Source: DAOUJI01 sp965197415
GTDB taxonomy: Bacteria > Chloroflexota > Dehalococcoidia > Lucifugimonadales > JAGWBF01
Reading direction: 5' to 3'
Length of the DNA stretch: 64,000 bases
Assembly (NCBI GenBank): GCA_965197415.1
Contig: OZ240207.1
Span: forward strand, 806,001 to 870,000
Part shown: in pieces, positions 33,088 through 41,692 of the stretch
Layout of the letters: every line of letters starts with the position of its first letter
How positions within the stretch are numbered: position 1 is the stretch's first letter
Program-made: the position numbers and the translations under genes
The notes under the pieces: model-generated
What the model was told of the DNA's origin: nothing
The model's input: only the letters and a program-made list of their open reading frames with translations
Database searches by the model: none

Positions 33088-34119
33088 TCAGCTTCTGACT
33101 TTTCTGAACTTCTGGAACGTCCGCTGGCCCTTGTCCAGACTCATCACCGCCTCCGAGACCTCGGCCACGTAGATGCTTTCTTCGGAGTCCACGGCAATCC
33201 CGTGGGGAGCGTTGAACATGCCTGCGCCCGGGTCCACCTTGACCACTCCGTCGGCCATTGCGAAACCGTCGGCAAGAATGGTCTTGTCCCAGGATGGAGA
33301 GTCCGGCAACCCCAGGGAGTCGACCCCGTATCCAGCCAACCTTCCCTTCTCCTCAGCTTGAGCGTCGCCACCCCAGTGGCACAGCATCTCACCCTTGGGA
33401 CTCAAGATGCTGATTCTATGACGCAGTTCGGCAACGTAGAAGTTGCCGTCGGGGCCCTTGCGTACGTGATTGGGCATGTGCAGCCCTGTCCAACGGTCTA
33501 TGAACTCGCCCTCGCTGGTGAAGATTTGGACGCTGCAGTTGTACCGGTCGGCCACATATATCTTGTCGTTGTCTTCCCGGTCGATATAAAGGCTGTGAAT
33601 GCAGTTGAACTGGCCCTCGCCGGTGCCGTGGCTGCCAAACGAATACTTCAGCTTGCCCTCGGGGTCGAAGCAGTGGACCGCCGAGTTCCTATATCCGTCG
33701 GAGCCGAAGAGGTCACCGTTGGAGGCCACCGACAGGTGCGTGGGCATGTTGAAAGGTATGTTGCTTTGGACCGGGGCGTTCTGGTTGGTGGAGCCTAAGT
33801 TCAGAAGCAGACGCCCTTCCTTAGTCCATATTTTCATGGTGTGGTTGCCGTTGTCGCTGGTGTACACCTTGCCGTCGGGACCTATGGTGATGCCGTGGGG
33901 AGCGGTGAAGTCATCTCCCATGCGGCCCCACGAGTCGAGGAAGTTGCCGTCTTTGTCGAATATCATTACGACCGCATAGGCGCTTCTCGTGAGCAGGTAG
34001 ACGTTGTCGTCGGCGTCCACGGCTACATCGGGGCCGTCGATAAACGCGGCCCTTCTGGGCCGTTTGAAGAAGGGGTCGACCACTTCGTATTTGAACTCAC
34101 CCGTTCCGAAAATAGTCAT
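33088..34119 (-). CDS. NHL-repeat beta-propeller protein
   Basis: A 343-residue protein made of about six NHL blades. Repeated patterns are DADDNVYLLTR, GPDGKVYTSDNGNH, DREDNDKIYVADRYN, GPDGNFYVAEL and DSEESIYVAEVSE. It has no signal peptide, so it appears cytoplasmic. Related propellers include peptidyl-hydroxyglycine lyase-like and lactonase-like enzymes, but no catalytic site can be assigned. It lies upstream of an SMP-30 gene on the same strand and resembles the NHL proteins at 54640 and 59389 less closely than they resemble each other. Confidence 0.85.
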   Translation of the reverse strand: MTIFGTGEFKYEVVDPFFKRPRRAAFIDGPDVAVDADDNVYLLTRSAYAVVMIFDKDGNFLDSWGRMGDDFTAPHGITIGPDGKVYTSDNGNHTMKIWTKEGRLLLNLGSTNQNAPVQSNIPFNMPTHLSVASNGDLFGSDGYRNSAVHCFDPEGKLKYSFGSHGTGEGQFNCIHSLYIDREDNDKIYVADRYNCSVQIFTSEGEFIDRWTGLHMPNHVRKGPDGNFYVAELRHRISILSPKGEMLCHWGGDAQAEEKGRLAGYGVDSLGLPDSPSWDKTILADGFAMADGVVKVDPGAGMFNAPHGIAVDSEESIYVAEVSEAVMSLDKGQRTFQKFRKVRS

Positions 34120-34200
34120 GTGCCGCCTCCTAATCTTGGGTGATCGGCAGGCTAACCGCCCTCATTCTCACTTTGTTCTGCCGATAGAAGAGGGATAATG

Positions 34201-34239
34201 CCCCCTCTCCCTTGACGGGAGAGGGTTGGGGGTGAGGGT
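34201..34239. repeat. Dispersed palindromic repeat, copy 2
   Basis: CCCCTCTCCC-TTGAC-GGGAGAGGG followed by TTGGGGGTGAGGG, between the SMP-30 and NHL genes. It has the same sequence type as copies at 5001, 38425, 43399 and 43469. Confidence 0.7.
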
Positions 34240-34257
34240 AACTATTCCCTTAACCGA

Positions 34258-35169
34258 CTATCCTCTGTCGGCGGGGACGGGAGTGCCGGGCACCTTCACC
34301 CTGAACCTGCCCACGGTGGTCCGGCTGGTGAAGAAGATGGTCTGCCAGTCGTCCCCGCCGAAGCAGAGGTTGGTGGTGGCAGTCTGGCCGTGAGCGACGA
34401 TGCCCAGGCTTTTTCCCGTGGGGTCCAGCACGTGGATTCCGCCGGAGCCTCCGCAGTATATGTTCCCCTGCACGTCAATCTTCATGCCGTCGGGGACTCC
34501 GGGGCGTTCTCCGGTCAGGTCGGCGATGATGCGGTCGGTGTGCTTGGCCAAGTTGCCCCAGGGGTTAATCTCGAAGGAGCGTATATGGCCGCGACGGGAG
34601 TCATTGACATAGAGGATGCTCTCGTCGGGCGACAAGGCCAGCCCATTGGGCAGCACGAAGTCGTCCACCAACAGGGTAAGAGTAGCCAGGTCGGGAGTCA
34701 GGCGGTAGACCCCGGAGAAGTCCAGGTCCCACTGCTCCTGGGGCCTGCGGTGAGTCCAAGGGTCGGTGAAATAGATGTTTCCTCCGGAGTCAGCGATTAT
34801 GTCGTTGGGACGGTTCAGTTGGCGTCCCTTGAAGCTGTTGGCTATGACGGTAATGGAGCTGTCCGGCTCGGTCCGGGTGACCCTCCGGGTCATATGCTCG
34901 CACGCCAACAACCTGCCCTGCTGGTCGCGTGTGAGGCCGTTGTGCTGGTTGCTGCCGTCCAGGGCGACGGAGAAACCCTCCCCTTCCTTCCACTTCATGC
35001 GCCTGTTGTTGAATATGTCGGAGAAGAGCAGGTAGCTCCCCTCTTTCCACCAAACAGGGCCTTCAGCCGGGTCGCCTTCAGCGTTCCCAAAGCCGTCACC
35101 CAGCTCTTCAATCTCCACGTTGAGGTCCACCAAACTCTCAAGTTCAGGGGCATGCTGTTCGACGGGCAT
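34258..35169 (-). CDS. SMP-30/gluconolactonase family protein
   Basis: A 303-residue six-bladed propeller enzyme of the SMP-30 family, which hydrolyses sugar or related lactones using a divalent metal. The metal-ligand segments are visible: EGPVWW (Glu), NRPNDIIADSGGNIYFTD (Asn) and LSPDESILYVND (Asp). Length is normal for the family. It lies downstream of a divergent promoter region shared with the acyl-CoA dehydrogenase gene at 35312. The substrate is unknown. Confidence 0.9.
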   Translation of the reverse strand: MPVEQHAPELESLVDLNVEIEELGDGFGNAEGDPAEGPVWWKEGSYLLFSDIFNNRRMKWKEGEGFSVALDGSNQHNGLTRDQQGRLLACEHMTRRVTRTEPDSSITVIANSFKGRQLNRPNDIIADSGGNIYFTDPWTHRRPQEQWDLDFSGVYRLTPDLATLTLLVDDFVLPNGLALSPDESILYVNDSRRGHIRSFEINPWGNLAKHTDRIIADLTGERPGVPDGMKIDVQGNIYCGGSGGIHVLDPTGKSLGIVAHGQTATTNLCFGGDDWQTIFFTSRTTVGRFRVKVPGTPVPADRG

Positions 35170-35245
35170 AAATCACCTCCGGAGGTCTGGGTGGGATACG
35201 GTGGGATAGTACCCACAGGCCCATGGGCTGTCAAGCTAACTTACG

Positions 35246-35275
35246 TTGACACTCAGACACGGCGTTGCCTATAAT
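35246..35275 (+). promoter_or_regulatory. Near-perfect sigma70 promoter of the acyl-CoA dehydrogenase pair
   Basis: TTGACA at 35246-35251 and TATAAT at 35270-35275 are both full consensus, with 18-nt spacing. Transcription should start near 35282, so the in-frame codon at 35246 cannot start translation; the ATG at 35312 does. Confidence 0.8.
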
Positions 35276-35311
35276 CGGCCCACTAGCCCCCAACTCTCAC
35301 GGAGGCGCAGC

Positions 35312-36529
35312 ATGGACTTCACGTACAGGTACACCCCGGAGCAGGAAGAGTTTCGCACAGAGGTGGGCGCCTGGCTTGAGGCGAACATTCCTGAGGACAT
35401 GCGCGACCCTGTGGACCGGTTGGACATCTCCGAAGAGTTCTACCGGTTCTGGCGGGACATGAACAAGAAGATGGCCGAGTGGCGCTACCCCACCTATCCC
35501 ACAGAATACGGTGGCGGCGGACTCAGCGGCGAGCACGAGACAATTATCCTAGAGGAGTTTGCCCTTGCGAGAGTCCCCCGGGCCTTCACCAACCAGTACG
35601 TGTTCCCCATGCTCCTCGTGTGGGGCACCGAGGACCAGAAGCAGAAGTTCCTCACCCCCCTCATCAAGGGAGAGACCATCGCTTTCCAGAACTTCACCGA
35701 GCCTAACGCAGGTTCGGACCTGGCGTCCCTCCAGAGCAGGGCTGTGCGGGACGGAGACGACTGGGTAATCACCGGACAGAAGACCTTTGTAAGCGGCATG
35801 GGCGACCCCGATTGGCTCTTCGGACCGATAATCACCGACCCCGACGCTCCCCGCCACCAGAACCTGGGATTCTTCATGGTCCCCTATCCCACGCCAGGTC
35901 TGGAGTTGCAGCGGCTGAACCTCCTCACGGGCAATGACCAGATATTCGTCTTCATGGACGGTATCCGGGTTCCCGGAGACCACCTCATCGGTGGTGTAAA
36001 CGACGGCTGGAAGGTGACCCAGACCACCCTGGAGCTGGAGCACGGGGGCCGGGGCGCCGCCTATCAACGGGACGAGGCCCTCGAGAACCTGCTGGACTAC
36101 ACATGGAACACCAGGCGCAACGGCCACACGCTGGGCGACGACCCGGTCCTGCAACAGCTGGCCATGGACGCCTACATCGACTCCCAGGTCAACCGGCTGT
36201 TCCAAGGCAGGAACTATTCCATGTACCAGTCGCGGAATGAGATGAGCTACGAGGGGTCCCAGTCCGACTACCAGAAAAAGACCTTCGCCCTGCGGAACGC
36301 CGACCGGGCGCGGGACATATTGGGCATGTACTCAGTCCTCGGCGTCCGAGAACCCAGAGCGCCCTTCCAGGGAGCGCCGGAGGTGTACCAGCGCTCAAGC
36401 CTGACGGGAGCCCACCCCGGCGGGACGCTGGAGGTCCAGCGGCTCATCATGGCGCGGCGCCTGGGTATCAGCCGTACCAGGGAAAGGGCTGCGGCAACCC
36501 CCGCAAGCTCGGGCGTTAGCGGCGTCTAA
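35312..36529 (+). CDS. Acyl-CoA dehydrogenase family protein
   Basis: A 405-residue FAD enzyme with start ATG 35312 after GGAGG (35301-35305). The flavin-contact segment FQNFTEPNAGSDLASLQS and VITGQKTFVSGM are typical of the middle domain. The C-terminal helical domain is somewhat degenerate (it lacks a clear QxxGGxG motif). It should oxidise an acyl-CoA at the alpha-beta position, passing electrons to ETF. The next gene is a second, divergent homologue 25 nt downstream, suggesting a hetero-oligomer. Confidence 0.9.
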   Translation: MDFTYRYTPEQEEFRTEVGAWLEANIPEDMRDPVDRLDISEEFYRFWRDMNKKMAEWRYPTYPTEYGGGGLSGEHETIILEEFALARVPRAFTNQYVFPMLLVWGTEDQKQKFLTPLIKGETIAFQNFTEPNAGSDLASLQSRAVRDGDDWVITGQKTFVSGMGDPDWLFGPIITDPDAPRHQNLGFFMVPYPTPGLELQRLNLLTGNDQIFVFMDGIRVPGDHLIGGVNDGWKVTQTTLELEHGGRGAAYQRDEALENLLDYTWNTRRNGHTLGDDPVLQQLAMDAYIDSQVNRLFQGRNYSMYQSRNEMSYEGSQSDYQKKTFALRNADRARDILGMYSVLGVREPRAPFQGAPEVYQRSSLTGAHPGGTLEVQRLIMARRLGISRTRERAAATPASSGVSGV

Positions 36530-36554
36530 ACCGCCCGATCCCAGGAGCCGCTGC

Positions 36555-37667
36555 ATGGACTTCAAACCGGGATATTCTCCCCAGCTGGAGGAGTTCCGCA
36601 ATGAAGTCGCCCGCGTTCTTGATTCAGTTCCCTCGGACGAGACTCGCAATGAGTTGGCCCGTCTAGGCTGGTTGGCGGCGGCAGAACCCGTCGCATTAGG
36701 TGGAGCCGGCCTCACTGAAAGCCACGAGACCATAGTCGCCGAGGAGCTTGCCGCGCGAGGCTTGGCAAACGCCCTGAACCCCAACATCGCCGCTCTCCGC
36801 CGCATCATCCACGCGTACGGTTCATCAGACCAAGCCTACCGTTTCATCCCTCTTTTGGCCACGGGGAACACGGAGGTCTGGACCCTGAGGGCCGCCTCGC
36901 CGCACGACCTTGACCCTGCGAACCTCACAATCGCCGCTTCCAGGGACGGGGACGACTATATCCTGGAAGGCTATGGAGACTTCGTCGGCCAAGGCGAGCG
37001 TCCGGGACTCATCTGGGCCTGGGCCGCTTTGCAAGGGTCTGGCGGCGACGCTCCTCTAGCCGTCCTGGTCCCCGGCGACGCTGAGGGCGTCCTGATAGCT
37101 GGGGCCATCGAAAGCATTGGTCACCCGGTAAGAAGGGTCGAGTTCCGGCAGGTGCGCGTTCCAATCTACTCCGCTTTGGGCACCGAGGGTTCGGGCTGGG
37201 ACATAGCGCTATGTGCGCTGGACTCCCGCCCCCGCTCCGGCAAACTGACGTCCGCTGCCGTGGCAGACGACCTTATCTGCTACGCCGTTGATACGGACCG
37301 AGACGGAGCGCCTCTGCTGCTGGAGCCGGTGCGGCAGCTTATTCTCATGGACGCTTTCATTGAAAGCCGCGTGGCCCAACTGATGCACCGGCGGAACGCA
37401 TGGATGCGGTCTGCTCGCCGGGAATTGACCTACCACGTCGCCCAAGCAGGCCTGATGGAAAGCCGCGCCCGAGCCGCTGTCAGAACTGCCGCGGACCAGG
37501 TCGCCGGGCCATATGCATTGCTGGACCACGACGACCCTAGAGCTTCGTCCCTCTTGGCGCCCCATAACGAGGACGACCCGCCCTCGTCTGAAGACTGGCC
37601 CCGCCAGCTCATGGCCATAAGCCTGGGCCTGGAGAAACCCCTGGCCGCTCCAAAAAGTACAAGATAG
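36555..37667 (+). CDS. Divergent acyl-CoA dehydrogenase-like protein, possible non-catalytic partner
   Basis: A 370-residue homologue of the preceding gene, with a ribosome-binding AGGAG and ATG at 36555. The N-terminal domain (LGGAGLTESHETIVAEELAA) is recognisable, but the usual flavin motif TEPxAGSD is replaced by TLRAASPHDLDPANL and the FAD-binding residues are poorly kept. In Actinobacteria, heteromeric acyl-CoA dehydrogenases (ChsE-type) pair one canonical and one degenerate subunit. A similar pairing with the upstream gene is inferred. Confidence 0.8.
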   Translation: MDFKPGYSPQLEEFRNEVARVLDSVPSDETRNELARLGWLAAAEPVALGGAGLTESHETIVAEELAARGLANALNPNIAALRRIIHAYGSSDQAYRFIPLLATGNTEVWTLRAASPHDLDPANLTIAASRDGDDYILEGYGDFVGQGERPGLIWAWAALQGSGGDAPLAVLVPGDAEGVLIAGAIESIGHPVRRVEFRQVRVPIYSALGTEGSGWDIALCALDSRPRSGKLTSAAVADDLICYAVDTDRDGAPLLLEPVRQLILMDAFIESRVAQLMHRRNAWMRSARRELTYHVAQAGLMESRARAAVRTAADQVAGPYALLDHDDPRASSLLAPHNEDDPPSSEDWPRQLMAISLGLEKPLAAPKSTR

Positions 37668-37672
37668 GCGAC

Positions 37673-38095
37673 TCATCCACTCAACCAGGGGTTAATGACA
37701 TCTATCCCACATCCTTGGAACCCGGTGATATCTCTCGTCGCAATCGAGGCGCCTCGCGACCGCGCGATGGCCGCTATTTGGCAGTCTGCCTAGCTTATCG
37801 GCCGCCCGGATGCGCGGCGGGCGACGAATATGTCGGCATAAGCACGGGCTGACTGGCTGTCGAAGGGCAAAACGCGCCCGGCGAAAAATACCCCAAAAGC
37901 TCGTTCGGCCGCTGCGGCCAGTCCCCTTTGCCGCTCGCCCTGGGGGAGAAGTGCGATGCCGGTCCGTATCTCCGCCTCTGTGACTGACGCGACGAACAGG
38001 TCGCTTGTCAATTGATCGTTTAACCACATGACGACTTCTGAACGAGGAGTCGCGCGCATGAACTCTGAGACGACATTGGTGTCGAGGACGAACAT
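37673..38095 (-). pseudogene. VapC/FitB-type PIN-domain toxin disrupted by an amber codon
   Basis: The start ATG 38095 gives MFVLDTNVVSEFMRA, the PIN motif with the first acidic residue, then TEAEIRTGIALLPQG with the second. At 37792-37790 a TAG follows GRPIS exactly where family members have Gln (SQADxQIAAIA). The frame continues intact beyond it (ADCQIAAIARSRGA, then ATRDITGF) to TGA 37675-37673. The truncated product lacks the last conserved acidic residues and is probably inactive. The antitoxin gene lies 10 nt upstream. Confidence 0.8.
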
Positions 38096-38105
38096 TGGCC
38101 ATGCC

Positions 38106-38351
38106 TCAATCAAATTTAGGAGGTTCGCGCATAGGTTCTCTAGGTGGAATCTCCAATTCCACGCCTCCATAAGGCTTGAATAAATTTACAATGGCCGTGC
38201 CAAGATTTTCAGGCGGCGCCTCTTCCTCGTCGAGGGCCGTCTTCAAGATTTCACGGGCCTCCTGCTCCATCGAGCGGCCGTTTTCCGCCGCTCTTATGCG
38301 CAACCGCCGCTTGAGCCCGTCATCGATGTTGCGCACCGTTATACTGGCCAT
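38106..38351 (-). CDS. FitA/VapB-like ribbon-helix-helix antitoxin
   Basis: An 81-residue protein with an N-terminal RHH domain (MASITVRNIDDGLKRRLRI) and the FitA-type helix NGRSMEQEAREILK. The C-terminal tail would bind the toxin. It represses its own promoter in this family. The antitoxin is intact while the toxin partner is broken, as expected in a decaying pair. Confidence 0.88.
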   Translation of the reverse strand: MASITVRNIDDGLKRRLRIRAAENGRSMEQEAREILKTALDEEEAPPENLGTAIVNLFKPYGGVELEIPPREPMREPPKFD

Positions 38352-38379
38352 GCTCTGCCTCCAGGTACAGTGTCGTTAC

Positions 38380-38399
38380 ATTATACAATGAAATCATTG
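38380..38399 (-). promoter_or_regulatory. Promoter -10 box and palindromic operator of the antitoxin gene
   Basis: On the minus strand a perfect TATAAT (38385-38380) is directly preceded by the inverted repeat CAATGATTTCATTG (38399-38386). An RHH antitoxin dimer bound there would block the promoter, the usual autoregulation of FitAB/VapBC operons. Confidence 0.6.
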
Positions 38400-38424
38400 C
38401 AATCGTTGATAGCAGCCGCCCCGA

Positions 38425-38466
38425 CTTCCCCCTCACCCTTGGCGGGAGAGGGCTGGGGTGAGGGTG
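38425..38466. repeat. Dispersed palindromic repeat, copy 3
   Basis: CCCCCTCACCCTTGGCGGGA continues into GAGGGCTGGGGTGAGGG. It lies between the antitoxin promoter and the acyl-CoA dehydrogenase gene at 38563. A TATAAT at 38507-38512, without a clear -35 box, may serve the latter. Confidence 0.7.
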
Positions 38467-38562
38467 AAGAGCAACTCCTCCGGTGGCCTGTCCAGTCCCT
38501 CTGTCGTATAATACGGGCGCTTCCCGACCCGCCCGTCGACCAGCCAGCCAGAGGAGGTCTCC

Positions 38563-39702
38563 ATGGACCTGTCTTTCAATGAGATTCAGAGCCTTATCCA
38601 GAGCACGGCCACTGAGCTCATGGAGACGGAGATGCCCAAGTCCCGGGTCCTCGAAATCGACGACAGCGAGTCGGGGTTCGACCCCGAAATCTGGCGGACA
38701 ATGTGCGAGCTCGGATGGGCCGGTATGGTCATCCCGGAGGAGTACGGCGGCTCCGGCAACTCCCACACCGACCTGGGGGCGCTTTACGAAGTCCTGGGCT
38801 ATTTCGCCTGCCCCAGCCCCCACCTGTCCTCCGCCGTCCTATCGGCCAACGCCATCCTGGAAGCTGGGAACGACGACCAGAAGAAGTCCCTCCTTCCCGC
38901 CATCGCCTCGGGAGACCTCATATACACCCTAGCCTTCAGCGAGCCTGAGTACGGCTGGGACCCAGAATTTGTCAGGATGAAAGCTTCCGTCAACGGCGGA
39001 ACAGTGGTCCTCAACGGCACAAAGCTCTTCATCCCCGACGCCAACATTGCCGACCGCGTCCTGGTGGCAGCCAGGACAGGCGACGGAGACGACCCATCCC
39101 AGGGCATCAGCCTGATCGCCGTGGACACCCGGTCTCCGGGAGTGTCGGTCCGGGTCCAGACGGGGTGGATAGGTCCCAAGGTCTGCGAGGTCAACTTCGA
39201 GAACGTCGAGGCGCCTGCATCAGACATGCTCGGGCCGGAAGGCGGCGCATGGCCCGCACTGGAAACCGCGATGGACCGGGCTACGGCTGCGTTGTGCAGC
39301 TTCATGGCAGGCGGCTCTCACCGGGTCACCGACATGGCAAGGGAGTATAGCCAGACCCGCATAGCTTTCGGTGTCCACATCGGGACGTTCCAAAGGGTGC
39401 AGGACCACGTCATCGACGCCTTGAACGAGGCCGACGCCGCCAAGTGGACGGCCTATGAGGCACTGTGGCAGCTGGACGAAGGAGACCCTAACGCGCCCAT
39501 CGGAGTGTCCATGGCCAAGTCGGTGGCCAGCGTGGGGTTCCCGAAAGCGTGTGAGGCCTCCCACCACGTCCACGGCGGAATAGGCACGGACCTGGAGTTC
39601 GGCCTGACCCAGTACACCAAGCGCGCCCGCACCCTCCAGCACTACCTGGGAGACGCCATCCACCACAAGCGCCGCATGGCCCGCCTCATGGCCCCGGCGT
39701 AG
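38563..39702 (+). CDS. Acyl-CoA dehydrogenase family protein
   Basis: A 379-residue protein with ribosome-binding site AGAGGAGG and ATG 38563. The N-terminal domain has MVIPEEYGGSGNSHTDLGAL, the middle domain AFSEPEYGWDPEF and the C-terminal domain FGVHIGTFQRVQDHVID with HHVHGGIGTDLEF, which keeps the flavin-binding QxxGGxG-like region. It should dehydrogenate an acyl-CoA. It stands alone between the toxin-antitoxin remnant and two small hypothetical genes. Confidence 0.9.
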   Translation: MDLSFNEIQSLIQSTATELMETEMPKSRVLEIDDSESGFDPEIWRTMCELGWAGMVIPEEYGGSGNSHTDLGALYEVLGYFACPSPHLSSAVLSANAILEAGNDDQKKSLLPAIASGDLIYTLAFSEPEYGWDPEFVRMKASVNGGTVVLNGTKLFIPDANIADRVLVAARTGDGDDPSQGISLIAVDTRSPGVSVRVQTGWIGPKVCEVNFENVEAPASDMLGPEGGAWPALETAMDRATAALCSFMAGGSHRVTDMAREYSQTRIAFGVHIGTFQRVQDHVIDALNEADAAKWTAYEALWQLDEGDPNAPIGVSMAKSVASVGFPKACEASHHVHGGIGTDLEFGLTQYTKRARTLQHYLGDAIHHKRRMARLMAPA

Positions 39703-39707
39703 GCGCG

Positions 39708-40013
39708 TTAGACCGGGAGCTTGCTTCTTTCTTTTAGAAACTCTTCCAACCGCGCACGGAGACGTTCCTCGGTCAAAAACCCGTCATCGAGATACCAGAT
39801 TTCCATGGAGACATAGTCGATGAGCTCATCGTCAACGGTCCCAACACGGGCCGTGACAAATTCCCGGACGGTATCCAAGCCTGCCGCATCATCCAGGTAT
39901 CTCTTAAGCAAGGTGTGTAGGTAGTAGTTTTCTTGTATCAAGCGCCACTCTTTCGCAATGACAACAATCAGATCAAGCAACCAGGAACGTAGAACTCTAT
40001 ATAGTATTCTCAA
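39708..40013 (-). CDS. Small acidic hypothetical protein
   Basis: A 101-codon frame, TTG start as drawn; a shorter start within the first 20 codons is likely. The C-terminal 80 residues are helical and acidic (LDDAAGLDTVREFVTARVG, TEERLRARLEEFLKE). No family is recognised. It overlaps the 5' part of the plus-strand frame at 39958 on the opposite strand, so at least one of the two starts is wrong. It lies convergent to the acyl-CoA dehydrogenase gene, five bases from its end. Confidence 0.45.
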   Translation of the reverse strand: MRILYRVLRSWLLDLIVVIAKEWRLIQENYYLHTLLKRYLDDAAGLDTVREFVTARVGTVDDELIDYVSMEIWYLDDGFLTEERLRARLEEFLKERSKLPV

Positions 40014-40260
40014 TCTTAGAGAGAAGCTTGAAAACGGTCAAGCTTTTCTTAGGGTGAGGAGAACGCATCAACATCAACCAGTTGGTGACTTCCCGGAAGG
40101 AACTCGCGGTCAAATCGTGGACATTCATCTGTCGGTCAACGACTATCTGATTTGTGTCGCACACAGATATGTTGTAACCACTGACGGTACCGAATGGAGA
40201 GAACCTGACCCAAAGCGAATCAACATCGACGACCTGTCCGTTATAGAGAACCTGTCCTGA
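39958..40260 (+). CDS. Small hypothetical protein, DUF4926-like pattern
   Basis: A 100-codon frame. Residues 40-100 look genuinely coding: VGDFPEGTRGQIVDIH, then VAHRYVVTTDGTEWR and INIDDLSV, reminiscent of small beta-barrel proteins of the DUF4926 or KOW kind. The real start may be GTG near 40054 rather than ATG 39958, which would remove the overlap with the minus-strand gene. Function is unknown. The following 202 nt (40261-40462) hold no recognised feature. Confidence 0.45.
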   Translation: MTTIRSSNQERRTLYSILNLREKLENGQAFLRVRRTHQHQPVGDFPEGTRGQIVDIHLSVNDYLICVAHRYVVTTDGTEWREPDPKRINIDDLSVIENLS

Positions 40261-40462
40261 GTTAAACTTCACTGATATTAACACGAGCCTGGGGTTAGGC
40301 CTGTCTGTCTGCTCCAGGGCTCCCTTGATGCTCTTTCCTCCCCCCCGCTCCCACGCTTGACACTGCCTAGGCCATGATTTAGATTGGGGACGCTTTTAGG
40401 GTGGGACTTGGTTAGGCGTGCGCCTGTTTGCGGGGGTGCGCCGCTTTTTGGAAAGGGGACCG

Positions 40463-41692
40463 ATGTCCGAAATAGAATTCCGGGACCAGACTGCGGTTGT
40501 GGGCGTAGGCTACAGCCGGAGTCCCGAGGTCCCCGGCGGCTTCTCAAGACGCTCAGGCGTGTCGGTGCTGACCCTGGCTGTGAGGGCTGCGCTGGACGCA
40601 TGCAACGACGCGGGAATCGACCCCTCGGACCTGGACGGCGGCGCGTGCTGGGGCTTCAACGACACCGTAGCTCCCCAGCAACTTCTCCACTCCCTCCAGG
40701 CAAAAGAGGTCAACTACAACTCCCCCATGCTGGGAGGCGGCGGCCTCTCCCATTTCGCGGTCGTCCAGGCCGCCCAGGCCGTCTACCACGGGATATGCAA
40801 GTACGCCATCGTGTTCCGGGCCATGAACGGACGTTCCGGTGTACGCATGGGACAGTTCGGGGGCGCGTCCTATGGCGTGGGCGCCAGGAGCAACAAAATC
40901 GGCGGGCCGTCCCAGCTCACTGCCATCTACGGCTACGCTGGCGCTCCCCACATCTTCGCCATGGAGGCCCAGCGGTGGATGGACATGTACGGCGTCCATA
41001 GCTCCGACCTGGCCAACTTCTGCGTCAATGCACGATCCAACGCCGTCAAGAACCCACGGGCCACCATGCGGGAACCTATCTCCGTGGACGACCACCAGAA
41101 CTCGCGGATGATTGTCCACCCCTACCACCTGCTGGACTGCTGCCTGGAGACCGACGTGGCCTGCGCGATGATTGTCACTACCGCCGAGCGGGCCAGGGAC
41201 CTGAAGAAGACCCCGGTGCTTATCTCCGCTGGCATCGGCGGACTCTCCAGAAGGCCGGACATCACCGACAACGGGTTCCCCAGGATACGCCCCCGATTGA
41301 TGGAGGCTGCGGGGACCCAGCTTAGCGACATGGACTTCTACGAGGCCTATGACAACTTCACCGACAACCCCATGAGGGCCATCGAGGGCATGGGGTTCTG
41401 CAAGTTCGGCGAGGTGAAGGACTTCATCAAAGGCGGGCGCATCGCCCTGGACGGCGAGCTCCCCATGCAGACCCACGGCGGCCTGATGAACGAAGGCTAC
41501 GCCCATGGCATAAACAATATCACCGAGGCGGTGCAGCAGCTGCGCTGGGACGCCGAGGACCTCTGCCCCAACTGGCAGAACGCCGAGCACACCTACGACC
41601 GGTCCATTTGCAGGCAGGTGAGGGAGCCGCGAATCGGCCTGTCCACGGCAGTCACCGGAGCCTCGGGCCTAGTTCTCAAGAGAGGTGATTAA
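40463..41692 (+). CDS. Thiolase-like (SCP-x/Ltp2-type) protein without nucleophilic cysteine
   Basis: A 409-residue thiolase-superfamily protein with start ATG 40463 after AAAGGGG. The fold signatures are AVVGVGYSRSPEVPGGFSRR, FRAMNGRSGVRMGQFGG and MQTHGGLMNEGYAHGINN. At the position of the thiolase nucleophile the sequence is YNSPMLGGGGLSH, with no cysteine, and the C-terminal acid/base cysteine is also absent (AVTGASGLVL). Such proteins include steroid side-chain aldolases that partner a DUF35 protein, as encoded next. The stop overlaps the DUF35 start by one base. Confidence 0.9.
   Translation: MSEIEFRDQTAVVGVGYSRSPEVPGGFSRRSGVSVLTLAVRAALDACNDAGIDPSDLDGGACWGFNDTVAPQQLLHSLQAKEVNYNSPMLGGGGLSHFAVVQAAQAVYHGICKYAIVFRAMNGRSGVRMGQFGGASYGVGARSNKIGGPSQLTAIYGYAGAPHIFAMEAQRWMDMYGVHSSDLANFCVNARSNAVKNPRATMREPISVDDHQNSRMIVHPYHLLDCCLETDVACAMIVTTAERARDLKKTPVLISAGIGGLSRRPDITDNGFPRIRPRLMEAAGTQLSDMDFYEAYDNFTDNPMRAIEGMGFCKFGEVKDFIKGGRIALDGELPMQTHGGLMNEGYAHGINNITEAVQQLRWDAEDLCPNWQNAEHTYDRSICRQVREPRIGLSTAVTGASGLVLKRGD

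Noticed and set aside
37790..37792. TAG in the PIN toxin as pyrrolysine
   Set aside because: The residue is a conserved Gln in the family, one base from CAG, and no pyrrolysine context is visible. A simple amber mutation is the better explanation.
39997..40284. Minus-strand 95-codon frame
   Set aside because: It overlaps the plus-strand DUF4926-like frame over nearly its whole length and overlaps the 39708 gene; its sequence shows no recognisable pattern. It remains a weaker alternative.
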